Positions 22,167 through 33,250 of a stretch of 64,000 nt of DNA are shown one piece after another. Origin of the DNA: Corydoras sp. C115. Lineage: Eukaryota; Chordata; Actinopteri; Siluriformes; Callichthyidae. The number at the start of each line of letters is the position of its first letter. The first letter of the stretch is position 1. A program made the translations under genes and the position numbers. The stretch covers positions 5,001-69,000 of the forward strand of contig JAFMOC010000428.1 of the NCBI GenBank assembly GCA_019802505.1, written 5' to 3'. The notes below the pieces were generated by a model, which saw only the letters and a program-made list of their open reading frames with translations, had not been told where the DNA came from and made no database searches.

Positions 22167-22519
22167 GGGCAGCACGGTGGCTTAGTGGTTAGCACGTTCG
22201 CCTCTCAGCGCAAGGGATTCCCGGTTCGAATCCCCATCTGGGTGGAGTTTCCATGTTCTCCCCGTGTCTGCGTGGGTTTCCTCCGGGTTCTCTGGTTTCC
22301 TCCCACAGTCCAAAAACATGGATCAAGTCAATTGAATTCTCAAAAATTGCCCCATATAGAGTGTGTCTGTGTGAGTGAGTGTGTACCCAGCGATGGATTG
22401 GCGCCCTGTCCTGGGTCTATCTGCCCAGCGCCCGAGATGTTCTCCCCTGGATGGGCATGGGGAACCCCACCGCGACCCTAATAGAGGATAAAACGGGGGA
22501 TAATAAATGAATGAATGAA
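22167..22519 (+). mobile_element. V-SINE, full length
   Basis: Perfect 12-bp target duplication TGTTACGGGGTG at 22155-22166 and 22520-22531. Intact A- and B-boxes and tail AATGAATGAATGAA. Confidence 0.95.
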
Positions 22520-22689
22520 TGTTACGGGGTGTAGGAACGCGACGCGCCCTATGCAGGGTGTAGATTATAGTGTACCTAAGTTCCACAGGTGAATACAGTC
22601 GACAGAACGGACCCGGTCCACCTCCCATCATTTTAAACTCACCCCCATCCCGCCATCTGTCCATCCCAAACGCCATTTGAATATCCGGC

Positions 22690-23370
22690 AATAAGGAGGT
22701 GAGTGCAGCGGCGGGAACGAGGAACCGTGGACCGTCAGCTCATTATTTATCAGGGATAATTAGAGCCCGGTGCTCGGAGCGCCCTTATCAATATTAAACA
22801 TTGCATCTCCATCTCCGGCAGCGTGACAGCCGCATGAGTGAGCGGAGCGCGGCGCCGCACTGCACCGCGGGGGAGCCCGCGACTCGGCATACATCGCACT
22901 TTAAAATCACATTAAACCCATATTGGCTGCGCTTAAATGGGCTCGGTGATAAATGTTGCACATCCCGCCTCGCCGCCCGCCGAAGACGAGGCGGAATTGT
23001 TTACTCCGGAGACCGGCCGCGCGAGGAAGGCTCGCGAGGGGCCCTCGTTTATTTGTATACGCTGGATATTCGGGTATGTCGAAGGGTTCTGGGGTGGGTG
23101 TTATATAAAAACGGAGGTAAACATAATCACGCGCCGCGGCAGGCTCATTTCGCCGGACCGGCGGGACTCCGCCGGACTTCAGCTGGATAAACAGGTCCTG
23201 CGGCGAGGAGTCCTTTTCGAGTGCGCGCTAGCCTCACTAGTTTCTCACCGAGGGGCCGACACACAATCGGACTTCCCGGCGGACGGTAATGGAACAGGAT
23301 GGTTTAATCACGGTGCTGAGACGGGGCTTTGGATCTGCGACGGAACATGACGCACTTCATGCAAAACAGT
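22690..23370. other. CpG-rich unique block, candidate regulatory island
   Basis: Begins with CTCATTATTTATCAGGGATAATTAG and continues into CG-dense sequence. Two overlapping plus-strand frames (129 and 137 codons) are present but unlike any protein I know. Could be a conserved enhancer or an unannotated noncoding promoter. Confidence 0.4.
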
Positions 23371-23410
23371 AGCCTTCTCTGTGTTTATATATAATATATA
23401 TATATATATA

Positions 23411-23746
23411 TTCATTCATTATCTTCCGCTTTGTCCTCATGGGGGTTCCCCATGCCCATCCAGGGGAGAACGTCTCGGTCGCTGGGCAGATACACCCAGG
23501 ACAGGGTGCCATCTATCACTGGGCACACACTCACTCACACACACACACATACACTATATGGGGCAATTTTGGAGAACTCGATTGACTTGATCCATGTTTT
23601 TGGACTGTGGGAGGAAAGCGGAGATCCCGGAGGAAACCCACGCGGACACGGGGAGGACATGGAAACTCCACCCTGATGGGTATTCGAACCGGGAATCCCT
23701 AGCGCTGAGAGGAGAACATGCTAAACCACTAAGCCACCGTGCCGCC
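23411..23746 (-). mobile_element. V-SINE in TA repeat
   Basis: Complete minus-strand copy between two TA tracts; ends CCACCGTGCCGCC. Confidence 0.92.
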
Positions 23747-23757
23747 TATATATATAA

Positions 23758-24109
23758 ATTCATTATCTTTTGCTTTATCCTCTATTAGGGTTGCGGGGGG
23801 AGGTGGGGGGGTTCCCCATGCCCATCCAGGGGAGAACGTCTCGGGCGCTGGGCAGATACACCCAGGACAGGGGGGCAATCTATGACTGGGCACACACTCA
23901 CACACACACACATACACTATATGGGGCAATTTTGGAGAACTCAATTGACTTGATCCATGTTTTTGGACTGTGGGAGGAAACCGGAGAACCCGGAGGAAAC
24001 CCACGCGGACACGGGGAGGACATGGAAACTCCACCCAGATGGGGATTCGAACTGGGAATCCCTAGCGCTGAGAGGAGAACATGCTAAACCACTAAGCCAT
24101 CGTGCCGCC
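23758..24109 (-). mobile_element. V-SINE in TA repeat
   Basis: Second complete copy in the same orientation, separated from the previous one by about 11 bases of TA repeat and followed by another TA tract. Confidence 0.92.
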
Positions 24110-24541
24110 TATATATATATATAATTTGAACATTTCCGCAGTCGAAGCCGGCTTCTTGAATGCTGTTTATCTGACTGCGCTCTGATTTAGCGCCACACTT
24201 CTCGCTGTTCCGTTCCGTTTCCTCTCTCTTTCACTCTCGCTCGCTCGTTTTGTTTTTTCTTCACTTGCGTCGGCGCGACTGAGAACGCAGGCGCTGAAAC
24301 TATAAATCTGGACACTTCCTTTGGCCGTCTCCCACTTTAAGGAGGAAGTCTGAACCGTTACACACACCATTAGCACTTCTGCCCTGCGGCCCCATGTGCT
24401 TGTCTTACCCCCCTCCCCACCGCCACCCCACCCCCACCACACATCCCCATCCCCAGCTACCAAACCATGCTGGGGTCGACGACACACAGAGCCCCACTGA
24501 TGATGTGTGAGAAAAGAAAAAAAAGATATATATATATATAT
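24110..24541. other. Unique stretch between SINE pairs
   Basis: TA tract at the left and right ends; no gene seen. Confidence 0.5.
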
Positions 24542-24827
24542 ATTCATTCATCATTTTCCGCTTTATCCTGTATTAGGTTCACGGGGGGGGGGGGGGGGTT
24601 ACACAATCTATCACTGGGCACACACTCACTCACTCACACTCTATATGGGGCAATTTGGAGAACTCGATTGACTTGATCCATGTGTTTGGACTGTGGGAGG
24701 AAACCGGAGAACCCGGAGGAAACCCACGTGGACACGGGGAGAACATGGAAACTCCACCCAGATGGGGATTCCAACCAGGAATCCCTAGCGCTGAGAGGAG
24801 AACATGCTAAACCACTAAGCCACCGTG

Positions 24828-24831
<4 letters not shown>
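24542..24831 (-). mobile_element. V-SINE with middle deletion, in TA repeat
   Basis: Lacks the CCCATGCCCATCC...CCAGGACAG block; the long G run joins straight to CAATCTATCACTGGGC. Confidence 0.9.
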
Positions 24832-24876
<45 letters not shown>

Positions 24877-24880
24877 TTTC

Positions 24881-25227
24881 ATTCATTATCTTCCGCTTTA
24901 TCCTCTATTAGGGTCGCGGGGGGGGGGGTTTCCCCATGCCCATTCAGGGGAGAACATTTCGGGCGCTGGGCAGATACACCCGGGACAGGACGCCAATCCA
25001 TCGCTGGGCACACACTCACTCACACAGACACACTCTATATGGGGCAATTTGGAGAACTCAATTGACTTGATCCATGTTTTTTGGACTGTGGGAGGAAACC
25101 GGAGAACCCGGAGGAAACCCACGCGGACACGGGGAGAACATGGAAACTCCACCCTGATGGGGATTCGAACCGGGAATCCCTAGCACTGAGAGGAGAACAT
25201 GCTAAACCACTAAACCACCGTGCCGCC
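24881..25227 (-). mobile_element. V-SINE in TA/T repeat
   Basis: Complete copy after a TA tract and a T run (about 24859-24879); a TA tract follows. Confidence 0.92.
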
Positions 25228-25276
25228 TCAATATATATATATATATATAAACGAGTGGCTGCTTTTTCTTCAGGGG

Positions 25277-25307
<31 letters not shown>

Positions 25308-25310
25308 GGG
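25228..25310. repeat. TA tracts
   Basis: Two TA runs separated by AACGAGTGGCTGC. Confidence 0.9.
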
Positions 25311-25384
25311 GTATAGGGGTATGTATGTACCCTCTCTGTGGGGGTATTATTTGGGTATTGACTATTTGTAGAAGGGGACTAACA

Positions 25385-25480
25385 TGTACTGTAGCACACA
25401 AACAGATGGACTACAATCTGTATTTGTAGAACTACAAAGGGGAACCGATACAATGGAGCAAAAAGGGGGACGTGTCAGTC
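25385..25480. mobile_element. MITE right-end fragment
   Basis: AGATGGACTACAATCTG, GTAGAACTACAAAG, then GGAGCAAAAAGGGGGACGTG. Confidence 0.7.
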
Positions 25481-25999
25481 GGCTTTCTTCCCCAGCCCTC
25501 CTATATGAAGCCGTTCAAGGTGAACACACGTTCATTCATTCATCCATTCATTCATCCATCCATTCATGGATGTGAGGACATGTAAAGGAAATGAATATGT
25601 GCCTCTGACGTTTTTGATTCGCTCGCCTTCCGAATAAAGACGGTTTAAGTCGATGGGATCTGTTTTTTTTGAGATGCTTACTGTCCGCGGCCGATGGGCC
25701 CCTCTGACTCTCCACATGGTTGTCGAGCGACGAGGCAGGAGGAGGATTGTCTACTGCTCATGAGTGTCTCAAACTGATGCTGCTCTCCAGGATTTCCAAT
25801 AAATCCAGGAGCATTAGCATCGGAGTGAAAAAAAAAAAAGAAAGAAAGAAGAAGCAGTGATTTATCCCTTTGGGGAAGAGAGAGAGCCGCTAAGCACCTA
25901 AAATTCTTAATTGCTTTCTGTGATGGTTTTTCTTGCAAATGGCAGCAGAGGAATCACCCCCTCGTAATTATTTAGAGAAGGACATTATTTAAAGCGGGT
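25481..25999. other. Unique stretch with short ATTC repeat
   Basis: ATTCATTC run at about 25530-25568. No gene. Confidence 0.5.
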
Positions 26000-26010
26000 A
26001 ACTCCGCAGA

Positions 26011-26360
26011 GGTGGCTTAGTGGTTTAGCATGTTCGCCTCTCAGCGCTAGGGATTCCCGGTTCAAATCCCCATCTGGGTGTAGTTTCCATGTTCTCTCCC
26101 CCATGTCGGCGTGGGTTTCTTCCGGGTTCTCCGGTTTCCTCCCACAGTCCAAAAACATGTATCAAGTCAATTGAGTTCTCCAAATTGCCCCATATAGAGT
26201 GTGTCTGTGTGAGTGAGTGTGTGCCCAGCAATAGATTGGCGCCCTGTCCTGGGTTTATCTGCCCAGCACCCGAAACGTTCTCCCCTGGAATGGTCATGGG
26301 GAACCCCCCCCCCCCCAGACCCTAACAGAGGATAAAGCAGAAGATAATGAATGGATGGAT
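26011..26360 (+). mobile_element. V-SINE, first half of the composite
   Basis: Starts at GGTGGCTTAGTGG (first eight bases of the head absent) and ends GATAATGAATGGATGGAT. Confidence 0.92.
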
Positions 26361-26403
26361 ATATATAACTGCCCCAAACATGCCGAGCTGGGGGATATAT
26401 ATA

Positions 26404-28026
26404 CAGTTGTGATCAAATTTATTCAACCCCCAATGCTGCGAAGGGTTTTATGGAATTCAGTGCACATTTGTAATTGTGTTCATAATGAAATCTTACAAGG
26501 ACTTGTTAAAGAACTAAATGCAACTAAGATAGCATTAATTGTTTTTGTCATAAAGTATTAAATGGCCTTTTTGTGATTTCTTCATTGACACAATTATTCA
26601 ACCCCTTTACAACTACCACTCATAAGAACAGAGGTTCATTCCAGTGTTTTCAATCAGGTATTGAAAACACCTGTGGATGTCAACGAGCAGCAATCAAGCA
26701 TGATAAGCACCAATTAGGCAGATTTAAAAGGACTGTGATACTCAGCTCCTTCTAGACATCTACTGGTGTGTTTACAAGCATGGTGAAGGCAAGAGAATGG
26801 TCCCAGAAGACAAGAGAAGAGGTTATTGCTCTTCACAAGAATGGCAATGGATATAAAAAGATTGCGAAGTTGTTAAATATTCCAAGAGACACTATCGGAA
26901 GTATCATTCGCAAGTTCAAGTTAAAGGGCACAGTGGAAACGTTACCCTGGTCGTGGCAGAAAGAAGATCCTGACCGCGACTGCTGTGCGCTACCTGAAGC
27001 GTAATGTGGAGAAAAAATCCCCGCGTGACTGCTAAGGAACTGAAAAAAAGACCTGTCAGATGTGGGCACTGAAGTTTCAGCTCAGACAATAAGGCGCGCA
27101 CTGCATAACGAAGACCTCCATGCCAGAACTCCCAGGCGCACCCCCTTGCTGACTCCAAAGAACAAGAAAAGTCGACTGCAGTATGCCAAAAGTCATGTGG
27201 ACAAGCCACAAAGGTTTTGGGACAGTGTACTGTGGTCAGATGAAACTAAATTAGAACTGTTTGGGACAATGGACCAGCGCTATGTTTGGAGGAGGAAGAA
27301 CCAGGCTTATGAACAAAAGAACACCTTGCCTACTGTGAAGCATGGCGGGGGGTTTAATTATGCTTTGGGGCTGTTTTGCTTCTAATGGTACAGGAAAGCT
27401 TCAACGTGTGCAGGGTACCATGAATTCCCTTCAGTACCAGGAGATCTTGGAGGAAAATGTGATGGAGTCAGTCCACAAACCTGCGGCTTGGGAGACGTTG
27501 GACCTTCCAACAGGACAATGATCCGAAGCACACATCCAAGTCCACTAGAGCATGGGTTGAACATGAAAGGCTGGAACATTCTAGAGTGGCCATCGCAATC
27601 ACCAGACTTAAATCCAATTGAGAACCTCTGGTGGGACCTAAAGAAGGCAGTTGCAGTGCGCAAGCCTAAGAATGTGACTGAACTGGAGGCTTTGCCCATG
27701 AAGAATGGGCTAAGATACCCATAGGTCGCTGCAAGACACTTGTGTCAAGCTATGCTTCACGCTTGAAAGCTGTCATAACTGGAAAAGGATGTTGTACTAA
27801 GTACTGAAAAATAATGTCACTAGGGGGTTGAATAAAACTGATAATGATGTGAGCACAGTAAAGACATTTGTGGTTATTCCATCATAAATATTATGTTATA
27901 TTTGTCTAATTTATAAGTGCCTCTTTGATATAATTGTAAATAAGATGACTGAAATGATCCAAATCAATGTCAAACTGGCCAAAACACTTTATTTCAGTGG
28001 GGGTTGAATAAATTTGATCACAACTG
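26404..28026 (+). mobile_element. Tc1-like transposon with IR/DR ends, 1623 bp
   Basis: TA target duplications flank CAGTTGTGATCAAATTTATT at the left and its complement at the right end (28026). Inner direct-repeat copies lie at about 26587-26608 (CAATTATTCAACCCC) and 27822-27843 (GGGGTTGAATAAAACTG), the IR/DR layout of Sleeping Beauty-type fish Tc1 elements. It carries a degenerate transposase gene and is not autonomous. Confidence 0.95.
26780..27724 (+). pseudogene. Tc1 transposase, frameshifted (DD34E)
   Basis: A transposase would bind the IR/DR ends and cut and paste the element into TA sites. The start MVKAREWSQKTREEV leads a paired-like helix-turn-helix, with second helix words YKKIAKLLNIPRDTIGSIIR. 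Then come the catalytic blocks WSDETK (first Asp codon 27239), FQQDNDPKH (second Asp 27514) and SPDLNPIENLW (Glu 27620). The residue count between the second Asp and the Glu is 34, the Tc1 spacing. Single-base shifts break the frame near 26948, 27015, 27045, 27350, 27490 and between the last two catalytic residues. The copy is therefore dead, though young enough to align throughout. Confidence 0.93.
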
Positions 28027-28073
28027 TATGACAGCATACATATGATTTAAAATATTGTATATTGTAAAAGGGG

Positions 28074-28407
28074 ACGGCTCGGTGGCTTAGTGGTTTTGCA
28101 TGTTCTCCTCTCAGCTTTAGGGATTCCCGGTTCGAATCCCCATCTGGGTGGAGTTTCCATGTTCTCCCCGTGTCTGCGTGGGTTTCCTCCAGGTTCTCCG
28201 GTTTCCTCCCACAGTCCAAAAACATGTGTCAATTGAATTCTCAAAATTGCCCCATATAGAGTGTGTCTGTGTGAGTGAGTGTGTGCCCAGCGATGGATTG
28301 GCGCCTGGGTCTATCTGCCCAGCGCCCGAGACGTTCTCCCCTGGATGGGCATGGGGAACCCCACCGCGACCCTAATAGAGGATAAAGCGGGAGATAATGA
28401 ATGAATG
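28074..28407 (+). mobile_element. V-SINE, second half of the composite
   Basis: Head GGCTCGGTGGCTTAGTGG, intact B-box, shortened middle, tail GATAATGAATGAATG. Confidence 0.92.
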
Positions 28408-28420
28408 AACTCCGCAGAGG

Positions 28421-29748
28421 AGACGCTTCAGGCCCGGCCCGGGCCGCCCGCTTCTTTCTCAACGGCAGAGGAAAGTTTTCAAAGGCTTCCCGGGGCAAAG
28501 ACGGCGAAAACAATACGGCCGTCCCGGAACGACAGTCGTGTGTAGAGCAAATTTACCAGAGGAGGCGGGCCGGGGGTCTGTGATGCTCCGAATAAAGATT
28601 CATTGTCATTGAAATGCACAAATGCATCTGTGAGATCTGCGATCAAAGACAGACGAGGCTGCCAGTCAAACCGCAGTCCTTCCGTGAACCCCGAACGCGG
28701 CGTTCGACAAAAACACACCCCGCTCCGACCTGCGTTGCACTGCGGCATGATGCTCTTCTTCTTCTTCTGTCTCTTTTTTTTGTTTTTTCTTTCTTTCTTC
28801 TGTATTGTCTCTATTTATTTTTCATCCCTGTTGTTGTTTTTTTGTTTTTTTGTTTTTCCCGCAGATGTTTTCGCTTACGCGGAGAGAGTACACTGCAGCG
28901 GTTTTAACATTTAATCAGCGCATCGAGTCGACAGGCTGCGCGGCAGATGCACACGTCCGTCGGAGGCATTAGGTTCTTCTGTAAAACCGACAGAGCGCAG
29001 AGCTCTTCGCATTCCTCCACCGATGCTGATGGAGAGATAAGTACGGGCCGTGAGTGTTTTTAACATTTCATTGGCTGAAAGGCGCAGCGCCGCTTTGTTG
29101 GCTCAGGGTCGAGGCGGCGTTGCCAGCGATACTGTGTATTGTATAAACCAGTGCAAACAGCTTCCTTTCAGATGCCTCGACTAATCCCGCTTCGGGTCGG
29201 AGCCGCTCCCAAATGCAAGCAAAGAACGTATACGTTCATGTGTTACAATTGTGGGCCGCGCCATTTTTGCTTTCATGTCACGTCGGGTGACTCGCCTTCT
29301 TTAGAACCCGTGAGAAAAAATAAATAAATAAATTTGTCAAACCCAATTGCGTGTCAGCCACCAAAACACGTTCCCCAACGGATCCATAAAGACACTCCAA
29401 TCTCTGTATCGACTCTCAGAAGTGAAGGGGACCCGATGGTCGGAACGCACGGCTGACACGACGCCCCCTGGAGGTAAGGGTGAAGGGTTTTGCCCGAGGA
29501 GCCACGTTGGTGCTTTCAGTGGACCTGGGATTTGAAGCCACGACTTTTAGTCGACTAATCTGTCCAACCAATGAAATCGTCAGCTTCTGAAACGAGCAAA
29601 TAAATGGGAATCCATCCGTGAAGCAACGATGAAATTATCCATCCCCAAATCAAGCATGAATTTGACCTCCGACCCCCAAACGACCCAAAAAAAAACCCCA
29701 AAATAAATCCAAAGCTTCCACGTGTGGGTTGCATTAACGCTCATTACA
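28421..29748. other. Low-repeat block, candidate regulatory DNA
   Basis: Only a T/C-rich patch (28750-28860) interrupts unique sequence. Motifs such as CATTGTCATTGAAATGCAC and CATTAGGTTCTTC look enhancer-like. A DR1-like site with two mismatches (TGACCT-C-CGACCC) lies at 29663-29675. No exon recognised. Confidence 0.4.
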
Positions 29749-29757
29749 TTCACACCG

Positions 29758-30112
29758 GTGGCTTAGTGGTTTAGCACGTTCTCCTCTCAGCGCTAGGGAT
29801 TCTCGGTTCGAATCCCCATCTGGGTGGAGTTTCCATGTTCTCCCAGTGTCCGCGTGGGTTTCCTCCGGGTTCTCCGCTTTCCTCCCACAGTCCAAAAACA
29901 TGGATCAAGTCAATTGAATTCTCCAAAATTGCCCCCATATAGAGTGTGTCTGTGTGAGTGAGTGAGTGTGTGCCCGGCGATGGATTGGCGCCCTGTCCTG
30001 GGTGTATCTGCCCAGCGCCCGAGACGTTCTCCCCTGGATGGGTATGGTGAACCCCACCGCGACCCTAATAGAGGATAAAGCGGGAGATAATGAATGAATG
30101 AATGAATGAATG
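29758..30112 (+). mobile_element. V-SINE, 5' end slightly short
   Basis: Target duplication TTCACACCG at 29749-29757 and 30113-30121. As in the copy at 26011, the first eight bases of the head are absent. Confidence 0.93.
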
Positions 30113-30406
30113 TTCACACCGACTCATCTGTACTGATTCCCGACGCAAACGCAACCTGAATGCATTTGCATTGTGACTTTGCATTTCCGTTTGAAGCCTT
30201 AATGCAGAAGTTTGCTGAAGAAGTTCAAATCGATTCCACTTGCGCTTGACAGAGCGAACGAGTCCCCACCGCGGCGGATTCTCACAGAGACGGCGTGACG
30301 AACACGAGGCGTCGCAGTCGAGGAACATTTTTTTGCTAATTTAAGCGTTTTTTTTTTTAAAGCCGTTCAGAGTCTGAAATTCACGGCAGGTAAATCTTGG
30401 GGGTGA
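30113..30406. other. Unique stretch
   Basis: Nothing recognised beyond a T run near 30349. Confidence 0.5.
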
Positions 30407-30800
30407 GCGTGGTAGCTCAGTGGTCAGGGTGTTGGGTTATCAATCTGAAGGTTGTGGGTTTAAATCCAAAGTCCACTGAAGTGACCAGTGTGGGTCCTTG
30501 AGCGAGACCCTTAACCCTCATTGCTCCAGGGGGCGCTGTGATGAACCCTGTGCTCACCTTGTAAGTCGCTTTGGAGAAAAGCGTCCAATAAATGGGCGTG
30601 GTATCTCAGTGGTCAGGGCGTTGGGCTGTCAATATGAAGATTGTGGGTTCAAATCCCAGGTCCACTGAAGTGACCAGTGTGGGTCCTTGAGCGAGACCCT
30701 TAACCCTCATTGCTCCAGAGATGTTGTGATGACCCCTGTGCTCTCCTTGTAAGTCACTTTGGATAAAAGCGTCCAATAAATGATCAAATGTAAATGTAAT
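30407..30800 (+). mobile_element. SINE-B dimer
   Basis: Copies 30407-30593 and 30594-30800 with A-box TAGCTCAGTGG (TATCTCAGTGG in the second) and B-box-like GGTTTAAATCC and GGTTCAAATCC. The junction is the same as in the dimer at 8723-9102; AAATGTAAATG tail. Confidence 0.92.
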
Positions 30801-30912
30801 GGTGACTGCAGATTGGGAATAGTTTAATCCAAACCCTCAACTGATGGCGCTAAAGGGTTCCATACGCAGCATCCAATAAACAAATGCAGTTGTTGGGGGC
30901 AGTGTGTACTGT

Positions 30913-30943
<31 letters not shown>
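30913..30943. repeat. 31-base G run
   Basis: Uninterrupted G homopolymer in unique sequence. Confidence 0.95.
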
Positions 30944-30944
<1 letters not shown>

Positions 30945-31081
30945 GTTAAATGACAGGCTCAGGTAAAAGGGGTTAATATGTTGGTGCAGATATTTTCAGT
31001 CTATCACCTTCACCTCGTTACATGAATACGGGCGGCATGCACTTTAACACATTTCCAAATAACATGTCAAAAAGACTCCCT

Positions 31082-31122
<41 letters not shown>

Positions 31123-31130
31123 GCGTGTAC
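31082..31130. repeat. CA microsatellite
   Basis: About 19 CA units then GCGCGTGTAC. Confidence 0.95.
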
Positions 31131-31389
31131 ACACCCTCCGGAATCCGTCCCTTCACCTCTCTTGCACATTCTGGAACGTCTCCACTCATCATGTCACAGA
31201 GGTAAAGGGCGGGACATGGAGGGCTGTCTAGACGCCGTGATGACTCTCTGTTTTTAGAGAAATACTTTGACGGTATTTCATGTAATTATGACGGAACGCT
31301 CGGTTCTCGGGGGCCCACGCGAAGAGCGGGGTCTGCCGGGCGGAGATGAAGCAGCAGTGAACGTTTTTTTAACTGTTTTTGGACTGTGG

Positions 31390-31645
31390 AAAATATTTAG
31401 GGGCAATTTATATAGGTGCAATTTAGAGCAGCCAATTCACCTTGAATCCAGGTTTTATTAATCCATCTACATGGAATTACCTACTCTAAACGGCCTCATC
31501 TGAATTACCCCTAAATTGCTCCCACAGTCCAAAAACATGGATTCAAGGTGAATTTCCTGCTCTAAGTTGCCCCATATGAATCACCCCTACGTTTATCCCA
31601 CGGTCCAAAAACATGGCTTCGAGGTGAGGGGCCGGCTCCAGAGGG
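31390..31645. repeat. Inverted V-SINE middle fragments
   Basis: GTGCAATTTAGAGCAGCC...CCTTGAATCC (31411-31450) is followed by its complement ACAGTCCAAAAACATGG...GTGAATTTCCTGC (31512-31562) and a further CCACGGTCCAAAAACATGG piece. Confidence 0.8.
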
Positions 31646-32059
31646 TCCGGTTTTGAACCAAAACATTAACAGAGTGCCTCGGGCTCCATGAAGGCAGCGC
31701 AGGGGCACAGGGAGGACATGCAGCCTCATGAGACAGACAGGTGAGGGAGCTCGTTCGGGGGCAACTGTGAGACTGAAACCCATTTGAATGTGTTACCCAG
31801 AGAGCATGTGTTATCTGACCGCCAGGCACAGAATCAAGCCAGCAGGTCACTTAAGCAGGTGTGTCCAGACTTTTGCATCGGACTGTAAGCTTCTGAGAAA
31901 GACTCACACTGCCGGATTAGAATTGCAAACTAACTACCCCCCCCCCCCGACTCGAACGCGACCGGGCGCGGGTGCACGCGGGCGTCCTGATTTGTGTGCG
32001 GCTGCGTGTCGGAGCGTGTTCTGGTAGCGGACTTCGCCCCGTACGTCGGGCGCAGCGCA
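31646..32059. other. Unique stretch
   Basis: CpG-rich segment near 31950-32060; no supported gene. Confidence 0.5.
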
Positions 32060-32686
32060 GATGCAGAGTTAAATATGGGCAACTTAGAGCAGGAAATTCA
32101 CCTTGAATCCATGTTTTTGGACTGTGGGAGCAATTTAGGGGCAATTCAGATGGGGCAATTTAGAGTAGCTAATTCCATGTTATTTGGATTGTAGAAGCAA
32201 TTCGGAGCAATTTAGAGCAGCCAATTCACCTTAAATCCATGTTTTTGGACTGTGGGGGCAATTTAGAGTAGCTAATTCCTTGTTTTTTGATTGTAGAAGC
32301 AATTCGGAGCAATTTAGTGCAGCCAATTCACCTTGAATTCATGTTTTTGGACTGTGAGAGCATTTAGGGGCAATTCAGATGGGGCCATTTAGAGTAGCTA
32401 ATTCCATGTTTTTGGATTGTAGAAGCAATTTTAGAGCAGCCAATTCACCTTGAATTCATGTTTTTGGACTGTGAAGCATTTGGGGCAATTTAGAGTAGCT
32501 AATTCCATGTTTTAGATAGCTAGATAGATAGAATACTTTATTTATCCCGAAGGAAATTTTTGGATTGTAGAAGCAATTCGGAGCAATTTAGAGCAGAAAA
32601 ATTCACCTTGAATCCATGTTTTTGGACTGTGAGAGCAATTTAGGGGCACTTTAGATAGGGGCAATTGAATTAAGCTTGCCGTATAT
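32060..32686 (+). repeat. SINE-derived tandem array, first block
   Basis: The roughly 150-bp unit alternates TTCACCTTGAATCCATGTT plus TTGGACTGTGGGAGC with GAGTAGCTAATTCCATG plus TTTTTGGATTGTAGAAGC. Both halves derive from the V-SINE middle. A LINE-like tail (ATACTTTATTTATCCCGAAGG, Rex3/RTE style) is embedded at about 32528-32560. Confidence 0.88.
32482..32686 (+). repeat. Left arm of large inverted repeat
   Basis: 205 bp, ending GCTTGCCGTATAT. Its reverse complement, slightly diverged, is at 33973-34178. Confidence 0.9.
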
Positions 32687-32689
32687 TGG

Positions 32690-33250
32690 TTCCGTTTTTT
32701 TTTCCCACTAAACACCGACTGGGCGTCTTCTCTACGAGGCCTTATTGAGGCCCATTTGCCCCCCTGTCCTGGACGTATTATCAGCGTTAGAACCTTTGTT
32801 CCGACATTGTCCGTATAAGCTCCCGTTCGTCATCGCATTATAAGATGAGAACGCGGTTCCTCGGCACATTTTGAAGCGTTTTGCTCGTCGACGGCTCGGC
32901 GTGAAGACCAAAGAGCGAGCGCTGAAGCCGCGGTGAACGTGAGCGTCATAGCAAAAGCGGAGAGGGTTCATTAAGCGAGCGCTGAAACAAAGGTGCAAGA
33001 ACAAAAAAAAAAAACCCTCCGCGCCGCGCCATCAAAGGTCCCGGTCCATCAGCAGTCTGAACGTATACACACCTGCGCTCGGGGGAGGCCACCGCCTTTA
33101 ACGCGCCGCAGCGCCGGGTGTCAAATCAAAGAGCAAAGACGACTTCAAAAAGCCGGCGGAAGTCGAGCTTTACGGTTGAGACCGGCCTCGCCGTCAACCT
33201 CCTGAAGATGAGCATCGCTCCTGACGTGTCGGGCTTCCTATAGAACCTCG
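32690..33250. other. Unique loop between the inverted arms
   Basis: Low-repeat sequence with no recognised exon; could be regulatory. Confidence 0.45.

Larger units (their letters stand above)
26000..28420 (+). mobile_element. Composite: V-SINE, linker, Tc1, linker, V-SINE in one target duplication
   Basis: The 13-bp word AACTCCGCAGAGG occurs at 26000-26012 and 28408-28420, just outside the first SINE and just after the tail of the second. Without the Tc1 insert the unit is SINE, about 90 bp linker, SINE. The linker (TAACTGCCCCAAACATGCCG onward and ATATGATTTAAAATATTG) recurs at 54569-54663. It includes the 5' target-duplication half TATATTGTAAAA (28058-28069) of the second SINE's earlier insertion, but no 3' half. 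Confidence 0.85.

Noticed and set aside
22801..23350. Two overlapping plus-strand frames in a CpG-rich block
   Set aside because: Different frames over the same bases, biased by GC content, with no known domain.
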